Assembly (NCBI RefSeq): GCF_003024605.1
Contig: NZ_PYJQ01000005.1
Span: 1-64,000 of the forward strand
Direction: 5' to 3'
DNA from: Rhizobium sp. JAB6
GTDB taxonomy: Bacteria > Pseudomonadota > Alphaproteobacteria > Rhizobiales > Rhizobiaceae
Length of the DNA stretch: 64,000 nucleotides
Positions 7,316 through 17,021 of this stretch are shown piece by piece. Each line of letters starts with the position of its first letter. Position 1 is the first letter of the stretch. The position numbers and the translations under genes were made by a program. The notes below the pieces were generated by a model, which had not been told where the DNA came from, ran no database searches, and saw nothing but the letters and a program-made list of their open reading frames with translations.

Positions 7316-7719
7316 GCATAGGCTATCGCGCCGAAAAATCGACGTGCCCTTACCCTATCCCTGTTTAAAAACCCCGACTCGGGAGAAACGGGCCCCACCC
7401 GCTTCTGGTCGTCATTAAAGATGATTTCCTGCAAAGTTATATGATATATTTTTCACCGAATGACTTTTTCATGAAATTTAAGTTTTAGTTGCAAGAAAGC
7501 AACACTCAAAAACAAAGATGATAAGTGCAGCATAATATTGGCTGCGCAATAGTCATTTTAAGGTATAATCAATATTTGTTTTTATTCGAATATTATTTGA
7601 TAATGTTGCCGTCGCGCAGATATTCCGCACAAACGTCTAATTGACAAGACGTTCCGTCCGCGCAACGGCCGGAGAGGCCTGTCAGCGCGATCGATATTGC
7701 GCTTCCGGAGCGGTTGATA
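7316..7719. other. AT-rich intergenic region upstream of the porin
   Basis: This stretch is markedly more AT-rich than its surroundings between about 7430 and 7620 and contains no credible gene. It presumably carries the porin promoter and regulatory sites. A dyad AACGTCT/AGACGTT (7632-7638 and 7647-7653) and a GGCC-flanked small hairpin near 7668 lie close to the end of the membrane-protein gene. Confidence 0.5.
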
Positions 7720-8079
7720 TCAGGCTGGCCGCTTCGGAGCCGAGATGAGCAACTTGCTCAGCATCGAGCCGATCATGATTCCCCAAAGCCCGCTGGTCAT
7801 GCCAACGATGATATCGAGCGTCGAGCCAAAATTCCCGTTCGCCAGGAGATGCGAAACGGAAAGCGCCAGTACGCTGCCGATCATCAACAGGCAGGTGAAG
7901 GACGGAGATTGCGGATAGGCCAGGCGCGCAAGCATGCCTGCGATACAGAGTGCGACGGCGCGAAAGATGTCGAACGGATTGCCGAATGTGGCCTGCCAAT
8001 TGAGATGTGCGAGCGTTACGCCGATGAGCGCCGCTATATAGGTCCAGGCAATAGTCTTCAAAAACCGGTCTGATATCAT
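7720..8079 (-). CDS. small four-helix membrane protein of unknown function
   Basis: This encodes 119 residues with four predicted membrane helices (about residues 10-28, 39-57, 63-82 and 92-113) and a short basic tail. The open frame extends 67 codons further upstream, but that part is basic and low in hydrophobicity and is probably not translated. The ATG at 8079 directly precedes the first helix, although its ribosome binding site is poor. I recognise no family. It lies behind the MFS transporter gene on the same strand, 207 bases away. Confidence 0.55.
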   Translation of the reverse strand: MISDRFLKTIAWTYIAALIGVTLAHLNWQATFGNPFDIFRAVALCIAGMLARLAYPQSPSFTCLLMIGSVLALSVSHLLANGNFGSTLDIIVGMTSGLWGIMIGSMLSKLLISAPKRPA

Positions 8080-8286
8080 GGGGACATGATATAGCAGCGG
8101 CGAATGTAAACGCCAGCCTGACGCTGCCGCAGAGAGCGTTCGTGCATGGATCTCGCGCGCACATTTTATGTGGGTTCGAAACATTCTGTTGCGGCGCGCC
8201 AGGGTTCTCGGCTTTCGATTGACCTTCTTGCTATGCCGAACTCGGGCGGACTGGCCGGGCGATTTTCCGGCCAGCCGCAACGCCGT

Positions 8287-9852
8287 TTAAGCTTTCGATA
8301 CGCGCGGCATATCTTCATCATCCTCTTCCGGCGGCTCCGCATCTTCTGCAACAGTGCTTGCCGGCGATCGGCCGAGGAAGGAAAAGACGACGACGGCCGT
8401 CAGTACAGTGATGCCGGTCAGGAGCCATAGCAGTGTGCCGAAGGCATGGCCATAGCCCTGGACAAGAGCGTCGTGCCCGATCGCCGGCACACTCGATGCA
8501 GCGGCGGCGAGGTCGCCGGTTACGAGTTGCTGCGCAGCCATTGCGGCGTGCCCACCGCCCGATGCGCCGAGGTCCGACTGGATGAAGGTGGAGAGGAGAG
8601 CACTGACGATGGCGAGCGCGACCCCTTCGCCGGCGACGCGGGTGGTGCTGAAAATGCCGGTTGCCATGCCGGCCCGCTCTTTGGGAACGACGCTGACCGC
8701 GAGCCCATCCATCAAGCCCCATGGCAGGCTGATGCCGACGCCGATCGTCAGCAGCGGACCGATGAGGGCGAATGGGGCCGAACCCGCGGTAAAATGGCTG
8801 AGCCAGAAAAGGCCCATCGTCGAGATGATGAGGCCGGTGCCGCAGATCGCTGCAGGGCTGAACCAGCGGGTCAGAAGCCCGGCAACAATCGGCAGGATAA
8901 GCAGCGGCGCCGACAGCGCAACCATCATCCGCCCGGCAGCGATCTCGCTCATGCCCTCGATGCCGACGAAGCGCACGGGCAGCAGGATCAGCAATACGAC
9001 GAAGGCATAAGCAGGCGCCGCGGCCAGAAGCTGTACACCGACGAAGCGCGGATAGCGAAACAGGCTGAGATCCAGCATCGGTCGCTTCACGACGCGCTCG
9101 ATGATGCCGAAAGCAAGGAAGAACAATGTGGCGCCGGCCAGCAGGGCGAGGACGAGCGGATCGCTCCAGCCGGTTTCGGGCGCGCGCAAGACGCCATAGG
9201 TGAAGAGCGTGAGGGCAAGCGTGAAGCTCAGTGCGCCAGGCCAATCCAGCCCTGCCGCCTCGGGATCGCGGGACTCGCGCAGGAAACAGGCGCCAAGACC
9301 AAGTGCGAGCAATGCCAGGGCGACTACGAGAATGAAGATAGACGGCCAGCCGAAGGCATCGATCATCAGGCCGGAGGCGATCGGTCCGAAAGCGAGGCCG
9401 ACACCGAAGCTGGAGCCGACGATGCTGAAGGCGCGCATCCGCGCCGTCCCTTCGAACTCCTGAGCTAGAGATGCCATGCCGCCGGAAAAAGCGGCGGCAG
9501 CGCCGAGGCCCTGCAATGCCCTCAATATATCGAACCAGACGATGTTGCCGGCGAGTGCTAGCCCGGCCGAGAACAGCGCGAAGCAGCCGACGCCTGTCAG
9601 GAAGATGCGCCGCCGGCCGAAGCTGTCCGCCAAAGCGCCTGAGGCCATCAGGCAACTGCCGAAGGTCAGCATGAAGGCGTTCGTGATCCAGTTGAGTGCG
9701 ATGGGGCTACCGCCGAGCGTACGGCTGATCGCCGGCAGCGCGACTGCGGGGCCGGTGAATGTCAGCGGCATCGCCGCCGCCGCGCAGCAGACGGCGACGA
9801 GGACGAAAAATTTCTCGGTCGGACTTGGGGCCTTTGTCTGTGGAGAGGTCAT
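8287..9852 (-). CDS. MFS drug transporter, DHA2 (EmrB/QacA-like) family
   Basis: This 521-residue inner-membrane protein has 14 hydrophobic segments, as expected of DHA2 proton-driven multidrug exporters. The motif between helices 2 and 3 reads GALADSFGRRR, the MFS signature A, and an Arg in LRALQGLGAA belongs to helix 4. An acidic tail (PPEEDDEDMP) ends the protein. The start was placed at the ATG before TSPQTK; the frame extends 28 codons upstream without homology-like features. It is divergent from a LysR regulator with a perfect dyad between them, so its expression is probably controlled by that protein. The substrate is unknown. Confidence 0.88.
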   Translation of the reverse strand: MTSPQTKAPSPTEKFFVLVAVCCAAAAMPLTFTGPAVALPAISRTLGGSPIALNWITNAFMLTFGSCLMASGALADSFGRRRIFLTGVGCFALFSAGLALAGNIVWFDILRALQGLGAAAAFSGGMASLAQEFEGTARMRAFSIVGSSFGVGLAFGPIASGLMIDAFGWPSIFILVVALALLALGLGACFLRESRDPEAAGLDWPGALSFTLALTLFTYGVLRAPETGWSDPLVLALLAGATLFFLAFGIIERVVKRPMLDLSLFRYPRFVGVQLLAAAPAYAFVVLLILLPVRFVGIEGMSEIAAGRMMVALSAPLLILPIVAGLLTRWFSPAAICGTGLIISTMGLFWLSHFTAGSAPFALIGPLLTIGVGISLPWGLMDGLAVSVVPKERAGMATGIFSTTRVAGEGVALAIVSALLSTFIQSDLGASGGGHAAMAAQQLVTGDLAAAASSVPAIGHDALVQGYGHAFGTLLWLLTGITVLTAVVVFSFLGRSPASTVAEDAEPPEEDDEDMPRVSKA

Positions 9853-9963
9853 CGGATTACCGTTCGGTTCGAGCAAGGGAGGAAGCGGCAGGCAATCCTG
9901 GAATGATGCTGGCCAAAGGCCGCGCCGGCGCTTCAAATGACCGCATCAAGATATATTCGCTGC

Positions 9964-9978
9964 AATTATCTGATAATT
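9964..9978. promoter_or_regulatory. perfect dyad, likely LysR operator
   Basis: AATTATC-T-GATAATT is a perfect seven-base inverted repeat in the 177-base region between the divergent MFS and LysR genes. It contains the T-N11-A spacing typical of LysR-type binding sites. It lies 51 bases before the lysR start and so can serve both promoters. Confidence 0.6.
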
Positions 9979-10029
9979 AGGCTATTTCTCCTCATATATC
10001 GGAATAAAACTCTCGAATGGAGCGCGCGT

Positions 10030-10953
10030 ATGGATCGCTTAAGCGGATTGACGGCTTTCGTTCGCACGGCGGATCTCGGCAGCTTTGCGTCCGCTGGACG
10101 CGTGCTCGGCCTTTCGGCCTCCGCCGTCGGCAAGGCAGTCAGCAACCTCGAACATCAGCTTGGTGTCCGCCTGCTGCAGCGTTCCACACGGAGCATTCGG
10201 TTGACCGAAGAAGGGCGTCTTTTTCACGAACGTTGCAGGCGTGTTCTCGATGATCTCGAGGATGCGCAGGCATCGCTTGCCCAGGCCGTCGCCGTGCCAC
10301 GCGGGCGGCTGCGCGTCAGCGTGCCCATCGTCAGCTACCACTTCCTCTTACCGGTCGTGCCGGAATTTGTTGCCCGCTATCCGGAGGTCGAGCTGGACAT
10401 CGATTTCAACGACCGTATCGTCGATATGATCGAAGAGGGAGTCGATGTTGCCATCCGCAGCGGCGATCTGCCTGATTCGCGGCTGATATCACGCAGCTTG
10501 CGTCCATTTCAGATGTTGCTCTGCGCCGCGCCCAGCTATCTCGAACGTTTCGGCATTCCCGATTGCCCGCGCGCCCTCAACGAGCATATGGCCGTCAGGT
10601 TTCGCTTTCCCAACAGCGGCAAGCTGCAGGATTGGCCTATGACAATGCCCGAAGGCGAGCCGGAGTTACGCATGCGGACGGCTTTCTCCTGCAACAATAT
10701 GGAGGCCGTGCGCGGCGCAACCGTTGCCGGCCTCGGCATCGGTTGCATGCCGGATTTCCTGGTGCGCAGTACGCTTGCGGAAGGAAAGCTCAGAACGGTT
10801 CTCGACGATTTCATCGACGAACCCGGTCATTTCCATCTGCTCTGGCCATCGAACCGGCATATGTCGCCCAAGGTCCGCGTTTTCGTCGATTTTCTCAGCG
10901 AGAGGCTTTTCGCGAAAAGCTGCGAGGCTCTGCCGGCGACGACCGCTGCCTGA
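10030..10953 (+). CDS. LysR-family transcriptional regulator
   Basis: This encodes 307 residues. An N-terminal winged helix-turn-helix (residues 1-60; [21 protein letters not shown], then the recognition helix [11 protein letters not shown]) precedes a periplasmic-binding-protein-like effector domain (about 90-295). The sequence type is that of the CrgA/AaeR subgroup, which commonly controls an adjacent transporter or oxidoreductase. The start has GGAG seven bases upstream; the longer frame adds 31 unlikely residues. It is divergent from the MFS exporter, which is its most likely target. Confidence 0.9.
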   Translation: MDRLSGLTAFVRTADLGSFASAGRVLGLSASAVGKAVSNLEHQLGVRLLQRSTRSIRLTEEGRLFHERCRRVLDDLEDAQASLAQAVAVPRGRLRVSVPIVSYHFLLPVVPEFVARYPEVELDIDFNDRIVDMIEEGVDVAIRSGDLPDSRLISRSLRPFQMLLCAAPSYLERFGIPDCPRALNEHMAVRFRFPNSGKLQDWPMTMPEGEPELRMRTAFSCNNMEAVRGATVAGLGIGCMPDFLVRSTLAEGKLRTVLDDFIDEPGHFHLLWPSNRHMSPKVRVFVDFLSERLFAKSCEALPATTAA

Positions 10954-11117
10954 GAAAAAGACCATCGTATCGGCTTGAGATCCGCTGGCCTGCCGAGCGG
11001 GATAATTTCAGAATTGCTCGGGAGGCAGTTGTCGCGGGAGCTCGAGTTTGCGACGGTGTTTGCTCATATGCAGACCTGTCCCACGATCGGTCCGCAGCGC
11101 TAACCTTGGAAATCACC

Positions 11118-12176
11118 ATGAGCCGCTTCTGGAGCCCTATTGTTCATTCCCTGACCCCCTATGTTGCCGGCGAGCAGCCGGCTACGGGCGGAATAACCAA
11201 GCTCAACACCAATGAGAGCCCTTACGGTCCTTCGCCGCTTGCCCTGGAGGCGATCTCGAAGGCTACGTCCGATACGCTTCGGCTCTATCCGGATCCGACG
11301 GCGCGGGAGTTGCGCGTCGCAATTGCCGAAAGTTTCGGGCTCGACAAGGACGAGGTCTTCGTCGGCAATGGATCGGACGAGGTTCTGGCCCATACGTTCC
11401 AGGCGCTGCTGAACCATGATGAGCCCCTGCTTTTCCCCGACATCAGCTACAGTTTCTATCCGACCTATTGCCGTCTCTATGGCATCGAGTTCCGGCAGGT
11501 TCCGGTCGATGCGGAGATGCGCGTCCGCGTCGATGATTATCGCCAGCCCTGCGGCGCAATTATCCTGCCCAATCCGAATGCGCCGACTGGGATCGCCCTG
11601 CCTCTGGCCGATATCGAAATCCTACTCAAGGATCATCCCGATCAGGTCGTGGTCATCGACGAAGCCTATGTCGATTTCGGCGGCGAGAGCGCCGTTCCGC
11701 TTGTCCGAAGCTATCCGAATCTCCTGGTGATCCAGACCCTGTCGAAATCGCGCGGGCTTGCCGGCTTGCGTGTCGGTTTCGCTGTCGGGCAACGGGCGCT
11801 TATCGAGGTACTGGAAAGGGTCAAGGACAGCTTCAATTCCTATCCTCTCGATCGGCTTGCACAGGCAGGTGCGGTTGCGGCCTGGAAGGATCGCGACTGG
11901 TTCGAGCGCCATCGCGTCATGATCATCGCCAGCCGGGAACGCCTGGCTGTCGCGCTCAAGGCGCTCGGCTTTCAGGTGCTTCCGTCATCCGCCAATTTTC
12001 TGTTCGCCCGGCATCCGAGCCGGCCAGGTGCGGAATTGGCGGCGGAGCTGCGGAGCAGGAACATTCTGGTAAGACGGTTCTCGGCCGAGCGTATCAGCGA
12101 CTTCCTGCGTATCAGCATCGGCACCGATGAGGAGTGCAGCCGGCTCGTGGCGGCCCTCGGCGAAATATTGCGTTGA
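11118..12176 (+). CDS. hisC: histidinol-phosphate aminotransferase
   Basis: This 352-residue PLP enzyme of aminotransferase class I/II matches HisC, which converts imidazole acetol phosphate to histidinol phosphate in histidine synthesis. Diagnostic segments are [21 protein letters not shown], the PNPNAPTG loop, DEAYVDF and the PLP lysine in [14 protein letters not shown]. The open frame runs far upstream across the LysR gene, but the true start is at 11118, before SRFWSP. It is not linked to other his genes, and paralogues of HisC often act on aromatic amino acids, so this copy may do so too. Confidence 0.9.
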   Translation: MSRFWSPIVHSLTPYVAGEQPATGGITKLNTNESPYGPSPLALEAISKATSDTLRLYPDPTARELRVAIAESFGLDKDEVFVGNGSDEVLAHTFQALLNHDEPLLFPDISYSFYPTYCRLYGIEFRQVPVDAEMRVRVDDYRQPCGAIILPNPNAPTGIALPLADIEILLKDHPDQVVVIDEAYVDFGGESAVPLVRSYPNLLVIQTLSKSRGLAGLRVGFAVGQRALIEVLERVKDSFNSYPLDRLAQAGAVAAWKDRDWFERHRVMIIASRERLAVALKALGFQVLPSSANFLFARHPSRPGAELAAELRSRNILVRRFSAERISDFLRISIGTDEECSRLVAALGEILR

Positions 12177-12230
12177 CCTGAAGCCCCCGACGATCGTGCC
12201 TCGGCAAGTTCCGGCAAATCGGAAATGGCT

Positions 12231-13172
12231 TCAATCAAATCGAACCGCGGTCGTGTTGGCGCCGCAAAGCAGCACGGCCACGCGCTCGCCTGCGGCAGGG
12301 GCATATTTACCGGTAAACAGCGCGGCAAAGGCAGTTGCGCCGCCGGGTTCGGCGACGATCCTCAGCCGATCCCACAAAGCCTGCTGCGCTTGGCGGATCT
12401 CATCATCGGTGACCAGCACGGGACGTTGCGCGTAGGCGCGGGCGATCGGAAACATGAGCTCGCCGACGCGTTTTGGCGCTAGTGAGTCGGCGGCAATGCT
12501 GCCGGCAGGCGCATCGACCGGATGGCCGGCCTCGAAGGCCTGCCAGAGCGTCGGTGCGCCCTCCGGCTCGACTGCGACGACGCGGACACGGCCCTGAAAC
12601 CAGGCCGCAATGCCACCAAGCAGCCCACCGCCACCCACCGCAACCAGTAGCGTATCGATATCAGGAAGATCCGCCTCGATCTCGAGCCCGATCGTTCCTT
12701 GCCCAAGCAAGGTCTCGGGCTGGTCATAGGCATGGATCGCCATGGCGCCGCGCTCCTCCACCCAATTCTGGCTGGCGGCTAGCGCATCGGCATAACGCTC
12801 TCCGCCGATGACGAGATTGGCACCGTAGCTACGGATACGCTCTGCCTTGGCGGGTGACGTTACGCTCGGCACGAAGATCGTCGCGGGAATGCCGAGGCGC
12901 ATCGCTGCATAAGCGACTGCAGCGCCATGATTGCCGCCGGATGCCGCAACGACACCGGCCGCCGGCACATCTCTGCTGAGCAAACTGGAAAAGGCGCCGC
13001 GCGCCTTGAACGAGCCGGAATGCTGCAGAAACTCGAGCTTGAAGCCGAGATAACCCGGAGCGAGGCCGAAGTCCGCCATATCTGCATGCAGAACCGGTGT
13101 GTGGCGGATATGTGGGCGGACCCGCTTTTCGGTCTCTGCAATGCGCTCGGGAGTGATCATGTCGGGAAGCAT
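12231..13172 (-). CDS. threonine/serine dehydratase (PLP fold type II)
   Basis: This encodes 313 residues. The PLP lysine is in SGSFKARGAF, the cofactor phosphate loop in VGGGGLLGG and a substrate loop in SGGNHGAAVAY. The protein lacks the C-terminal ACT-like regulatory domain of biosynthetic IlvA, so it is the catabolic or serine-racemase-like type. In-frame ATGs at 13172 and 13160 are both possible; neither has a strong ribosome binding site. It is divergent from an ArsR-type regulator, with a dyad operator between them, suggesting regulated expression. Confidence 0.88.
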   Translation of the reverse strand: MLPDMITPERIAETEKRVRPHIRHTPVLHADMADFGLAPGYLGFKLEFLQHSGSFKARGAFSSLLSRDVPAAGVVAASGGNHGAAVAYAAMRLGIPATIFVPSVTSPAKAERIRSYGANLVIGGERYADALAASQNWVEERGAMAIHAYDQPETLLGQGTIGLEIEADLPDIDTLLVAVGGGGLLGGIAAWFQGRVRVVAVEPEGAPTLWQAFEAGHPVDAPAGSIAADSLAPKRVGELMFPIARAYAQRPVLVTDDEIRQAQQALWDRLRIVAEPGGATAFAALFTGKYAPAAGERVAVLLCGANTTAVRFD

Positions 13173-13202
13173 CGGCGTCTCGCAGGGGAAAGTTGACAAC
13201 AA

Positions 13203-13220
13203 CTTTGTTACTTAGCAAAG
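13203..13220. promoter_or_regulatory. imperfect dyad, likely ArsR operator
   Basis: CTTTGTTACTTAGCAAAG is an 18-base imperfect inverted repeat (seven of nine pairs) that ends seven bases before the regulator start and lies about 30 bases upstream of the dehydratase start. A repressor bound here would block both promoters. Confidence 0.6.
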
Positions 13221-13227
13221 TGACGAA

Positions 13228-13527
13228 ATGCAAGAGCTCGATCTCATCAAGGCCTTGGCCAACGAACGCCGTCTCATCATCCTGCGATGGCTGAAGGATC
13301 CCTGCGTCCATTTTACGCCGCAGGTCGATGGCGATCTTGTTGAGGATGGCGTCTGCGCGCTCCTCATTGCCGAGAAGCTGAAAATATCTCAGGCAACGCT
13401 GAGCGAGCACATGCGCATTCTGGTCCAAGCCGGCCTAGTACGGCCGAAGCGCATAAAGCAGTGGATTTTCTACAAGCGGGATGAGGCTCGCATGGCAACG
13501 CTGGCTGCGCTTGTCGCAAGCCTCTAG
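13228..13527 (+). CDS. ArsR/SmtB-like winged-helix regulator
   Basis: This 99-residue protein is a single winged helix-turn-helix domain: LIKALANERRLIILRWL at the start, the recognition helix QATLSEHMRILVQAGLV (residues 54-70) and a wing with RIKQWIFYKRD. It has two cysteines (residues 26 and 43), and no CXC pair like that of arsenic sensors. There is no effector domain. The ligand is unknown; divergence from the dehydratase gene suggests an amino-acid-related signal. The ATG has a weak ribosome binding site. Confidence 0.85.
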   Translation: MQELDLIKALANERRLIILRWLKDPCVHFTPQVDGDLVEDGVCALLIAEKLKISQATLSEHMRILVQAGLVRPKRIKQWIFYKRDEARMATLAALVASL

Positions 13528-13554
13528 CCACTCGCTAGACGCCTCCAAATGACA

Positions 13555-13585
13555 GAAGGCGGCGGGAGCCGAGCCCGCCGCCTTC
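13555..13585. terminator. bidirectional hairpin terminator
   Basis: GAAGGCGGCGGG pairs perfectly with CCCGCCGCCTTC around the loop AGCCGAG, between the converging ArsR and cysN genes. The stem is very stable; no strong T tract follows on either strand. Confidence 0.75.
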
Positions 13586-13606
13586 CGTCATCACATGCGA
13601 TAGCGA

Positions 13607-15097
13607 TCAGATGTCGCTTGCGGCGTTTGCCCAGATTTCCGCAGCCTGCGCGGCGGTGACGCGGCGCACGTCCGTTTCGTCGCGGCGGCTGGCGAAGAGC
13701 TCGCTTGCCATGATCTGCTCGGCGAGATCGGCGGGCAGGGACAGCAGGACGCGCTGGCCATCCTTGTGGATGCCGCCGACGTCGGAGCGCTTGCCGGTGA
13801 TCATGCCGCCCGCAACCGTATTGTTGCTTTCCGGGTCGATTAGGATGAACGAGCCGGTCGAGCGGTTCTGCTCATAGGGGTCGAAGATGGCGCTTTCGTC
13901 GAAGGTCAGGCGGACCTTGCCGATCGCATTCATCCACAGCGCCTGCGCCGGAGCCCAGGCGCCGGTCTTCAGCTCGAGCTGGGCGATCGGCTGCACCTGC
14001 ACACGCTGGCGGCGGCTGCCGCTCTTCAGCCAATAGCGCTTGCCCGGCTCGATGCCCTCCGGCTGCAGCGCGACGATCTGCGCATCGAAGGAGAGGCCCG
14101 TCTGCGGCTGGCTGTCGATGGCAACGATCATGTCGCCGCGCGATACGTCCACCTGACGGTCGAGAACGAGGGTGATGGCATCGCCTGCGACTGCGGCATT
14201 GCGCACCAGATCGAAGGTGACGATCTTCGAGACATTGGCGACCATGCCAGACGGCAGGATCATGACGCTGTCGCCCGGCTTTACCGAGCCGCCGGCAACG
14301 GTGCCCTGATAGCCGCGGAAGCTCTCGCCGGGGCGGGAAACGCGCTGCACCGAAAGACGGAAGCCCACCGTCTGCGCCGAGCGCACGGTCGCCAGCTCCA
14401 GCGTTTCGACCAGCGTCGGGCCGGTGTACCACGGCATGGCTGCCTGGCCGGAATAGACGACGTTTTCGCCCTTCAGCGCCGACATCGGGATCGCGGTGAT
14501 CTGCTTGACGCCGAGCGACAGGGCGAATTCGCGGAAGTCGTTGGAAATCTTCTCGAAGCCGGCGCGGTCGTAATTCGTTAGGTCGATCTTGTTGACGGCG
14601 AGCACGAACTGCTTGATGCCGAGCAGGGAAGCGATCGTCGCATGCCGGCGCGTCTGCTCCAGAATGCCCATGCGGGCATCGACCAGCAACACCGCGAGGT
14701 CGGCGGTCGAGGCGCCCGTTGCCATGTTGCGGGTGTACTGCTCGTGGCCGGGCGTATCGGCGACGATGAAGGAGCGCTTGTCGGTCGAGAAATAGCGATA
14801 GGCGACATCGATGGTGATGCCTTGTTCGCGCTCAGCCTGCAGGCCGTCGAGCAGCAGCGCGAAGTCGGGCAGGCCGAGATCGTTCTGCTTGCCGGTGGAA
14901 TCCCGCTGAAGCGTGGCGGCCTGATCCTCCTTGACCGCCTTGGTATCCCAGAGAAGACGGCCGATCAGCGTGGACTTGCCGTCATCGACGCTGCCGCAGG
15001 TGATCAGGCGAAGCGGGCGTGAATCGCGGAGAGCCTTGGCCGCTTCGGCGGCAGGCCCGACAGCGGGAATTGTGACGACGTTTGCATTCACGGTCAT
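13607..15097 (-). CDS. cysN: sulfate adenylyltransferase subunit 1 (GTPase)
   Basis: This 496-residue GTPase subunit drives ATP sulfurylase, which activates sulfate to APS. GTP-binding motifs are GSVDDGKST (P loop), DTPGHEQY and NKID; two EF-Tu-like barrel domains follow (about 240-430). It ends near residue 496 and has no APS kinase domain, so it is CysN and not the fused NodQ/CysNC. The start at 15097 lies one base after the cysD stop (TGA-G-ATG), giving tight coupling. The open frame extends 48 codons into cysD, but without homology. Confidence 0.96.
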   Translation of the reverse strand: MTVNANVVTIPAVGPAAEAAKALRDSRPLRLITCGSVDDGKSTLIGRLLWDTKAVKEDQAATLQRDSTGKQNDLGLPDFALLLDGLQAEREQGITIDVAYRYFSTDKRSFIVADTPGHEQYTRNMATGASTADLAVLLVDARMGILEQTRRHATIASLLGIKQFVLAVNKIDLTNYDRAGFEKISNDFREFALSLGVKQITAIPMSALKGENVVYSGQAAMPWYTGPTLVETLELATVRSAQTVGFRLSVQRVSRPGESFRGYQGTVAGGSVKPGDSVMILPSGMVANVSKIVTFDLVRNAAVAGDAITLVLDRQVDVSRGDMIVAIDSQPQTGLSFDAQIVALQPEGIEPGKRYWLKSGSRRQRVQVQPIAQLELKTGAWAPAQALWMNAIGKVRLTFDESAIFDPYEQNRSTGSFILIDPESNNTVAGGMITGKRSDVGGIHKDGQRVLLSLPADLAEQIMASELFASRRDETDVRRVTAAQAAEIWANAASDI

Positions 15098-15098
15098 C

Positions 15099-16052
15099 TC
15101 AGAAATATCCTTCACGCTTCTTCTTTTCCATGGAGCCGGACTGGTCGCGGTCGATGGCGCGGCCCTGGCGTTCGGAAACCGTGGCGATTTCCAGCTCTGC
15201 GATAATGTCTTCAAGTGTCGTCGCCGTCGAACGGATGGCACCGGTCAGCGGGAAGCAGCCGAGCGTGCGGAAGCGGATCAGCTCCTCGCGCTTGGTCTCG
15301 CCCGGCAGCAGTTCCAGCCGCGGATCGGCCGCCATGATCATCATGCCGTCGCGCTCGACGATCGGCCGCTTGGCCGCGAAATAGAGCGGTACGATCGGGA
15401 TTTCTTCTGCCTGGATGTAGCGCCATATATCCACTTCGGTCCAGTTGGAGAGCGGGAAGACGCGAACGCTTTCGCCCTTGCGGATCTGGCCGTTATAGAT
15501 ATTCCAAAGTTCCGGGCGCTGGTTGCGCGGGTCCCAGCGATGGTCCGGCGTGCGGAAGGAATAAATGCGCTCCTTGGCGCGCGAGGCTTCCTCGTCGCGG
15601 CGGGCACCGCCGAAAGCTGCGTCGAACTGGCCGGCATCGAGCGCGTGGCGCAGCGCCTCCGTCTTCATGATGTCGGTATAGCGGGCCGAGCCATAGGTGA
15701 AAGGCGTGATATTCTCGGCCTTGCCGCGCGGGTTGATGTGCTCGATCAGGTCGAGATCGTACTTCTTCACGATCTCGTCGCGGAAGGTGATCATCTCGGC
15801 GAATTTCCAGCCGGTGTTCACGTGCAGGAGCGGGAAGGGGACGCGGCCGGGATAGAAGGCCTTGCGCGCCAGATGCAGCAGCACGGATGAATCCTTGCCG
15901 ATCGAATAGAGCATGACGGGACGCTCGAACTCGGCGGCAACTTCGCGGAAGATGTGAATCGCCTCATTTTCGAGCGCTTTCAGATGCGGATCGAGGGGCG
16001 GCTTGATGCTTTGCGGATTGGAGATTTCCGTATCCGGACGGCTTTCGGGCAT
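15099..16052 (-). CDS. cysD: sulfate adenylyltransferase subunit 2
   Basis: This encodes 317 residues of the PP-loop catalytic subunit of ATP sulfurylase, partner of CysN. The pyrophosphate loop is YSIGKDSSV, followed by HVNTGWKF and [15 protein letters not shown], all standard for CysD. The start at 16052 has GGAG six bases upstream; the frame can begin seven codons earlier at a TTG, which is unlikely. It lies 125 bases after cysH and immediately before cysN on the same strand. Confidence 0.96.
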   Translation of the reverse strand: MPESRPDTEISNPQSIKPPLDPHLKALENEAIHIFREVAAEFERPVMLYSIGKDSSVLLHLARKAFYPGRVPFPLLHVNTGWKFAEMITFRDEIVKKYDLDLIEHINPRGKAENITPFTYGSARYTDIMKTEALRHALDAGQFDAAFGGARRDEEASRAKERIYSFRTPDHRWDPRNQRPELWNIYNGQIRKGESVRVFPLSNWTEVDIWRYIQAEEIPIVPLYFAAKRPIVERDGMMIMAADPRLELLPGETKREELIRFRTLGCFPLTGAIRSTATTLEDIIAELEIATVSERQGRAIDRDQSGSMEKKKREGYF

Positions 16053-16177
16053 TGATGACTCCAGAACTTTCAAATGTCCCGACCGAAACTTGGCCGGAGG
16101 GAATGGATGCTTTGGTTCCCGGTTGAACAGCGGCGTAGGAAACGCGCTTCGGATCGATGCCGGGACCGGCGGGTGCT

Positions 16178-16918
16178 TTATTGTGCTGCTGCGGTGGCGC
16201 CTTCTTCATGAACATGCAGACCGCATTCACGCTTTTCATCGTTCTCCCACCACCAGCGGCCGGCCCGCTCGGGCTCGCCCGGCTTGATGGCGCGGGTGCA
16301 GGGCTCGCAGCCGATCGAAGGATAGCCGCGCGCATGCAGCGGATTCACCGGAACGCTGTTGTCGGCCACATACGCGCGGATCGCGTCGATGTCCCAATCG
16401 GCAAGCGGGTTGATCTTGATCAGGTTGCGCTCGGGATCGAATTCGGCAAAGGGCGTATCGGCGCGGTTGGCCGATTGGCCGCGGCGCAGGCCGGTGATCC
16501 AGATAGTGGCACCCGAGAGCGCGCGCGCAAGCGGCTTCAGCTTGCGCACGCCGCAACAGGCATGTCTGGCTTCGACGCTCTCATAGAAACCGTTCAGACC
16601 GTATTTTTCGGCATAGGCGTCGATATCGGCCTGTTCGGGCTCGTAACGGACGATGTTGATATCGTATTGGCTTTCCGTCTCGCCGATCAGGGCGAGCGTT
16701 TCGGGGAAGAGGCGACCGGTCTGGAGGGTTGCCACTTCGATGGGCAGACGGTGATTGCCGATCTCCGCCGTGATCACCTGATCTTCGATCCCGAGCGACG
16801 TCGTGAACACCGCGCGGCCCCCGAGCCCTGCGACAAGGGACAGGCGGCCGGCAAGATCGAGCGATGCAAGCTGGCTGTTGAGCGTCGCGGCATCTTCAAT
16901 AAGGGTGATGGCAGTCAT
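16178..16918 (-). CDS. cysH: adenylyl-sulfate (APS) reductase
   Basis: This 246-residue enzyme reduces activated sulfate to sulfite with thioredoxin. It has the cysteine pairs HACCGVRK and GCEPCTRA that bind a [4Fe-4S] cluster, which marks the APS-specific form rather than the PAPS reductase of enterics. The catalytic cysteine is in the C-terminal KRECGLH motif. This fits the absence of an APS kinase domain in cysN. It is the first gene of cysHDN, and an inverted repeat lies 83 bases upstream. Confidence 0.95.
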   Translation of the reverse strand: MTAITLIEDAATLNSQLASLDLAGRLSLVAGLGGRAVFTTSLGIEDQVITAEIGNHRLPIEVATLQTGRLFPETLALIGETESQYDINIVRYEPEQADIDAYAEKYGLNGFYESVEARHACCGVRKLKPLARALSGATIWITGLRRGQSANRADTPFAEFDPERNLIKINPLADWDIDAIRAYVADNSVPVNPLHARGYPSIGCEPCTRAIKPGEPERAGRWWWENDEKRECGLHVHEEGATAAAQ

Positions 16919-17000
16919 GGGGGATCCTGTCCTGATGTTGCCGCGAGTATCGCAGTTCGCAACGGCAGCGGACAGAAAAATAGATTTCGAAAGGGAGCGG

Positions 17001-17021
17001 ATGGAGAGTAAATATCTCCAT
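17001..17021. promoter_or_regulatory. perfect dyad upstream of cysH
   Basis: ATGGAGA (17001-17007) and TCTCCAT (17015-17021) form a perfect inverted repeat with a seven-base spacer, 83 bases before the cysH start. It may be an operator for the divergent Rrf2 protein or for a LysR-type sulfur regulator, or a hairpin in the cysH leader. Confidence 0.45.

Noticed and set aside
10563..11117. Upstream extension of the hisC frame across the LysR gene
   Set aside because: The extension is in another frame of the LysR coding sequence. HisC homology begins at the 11118 start.
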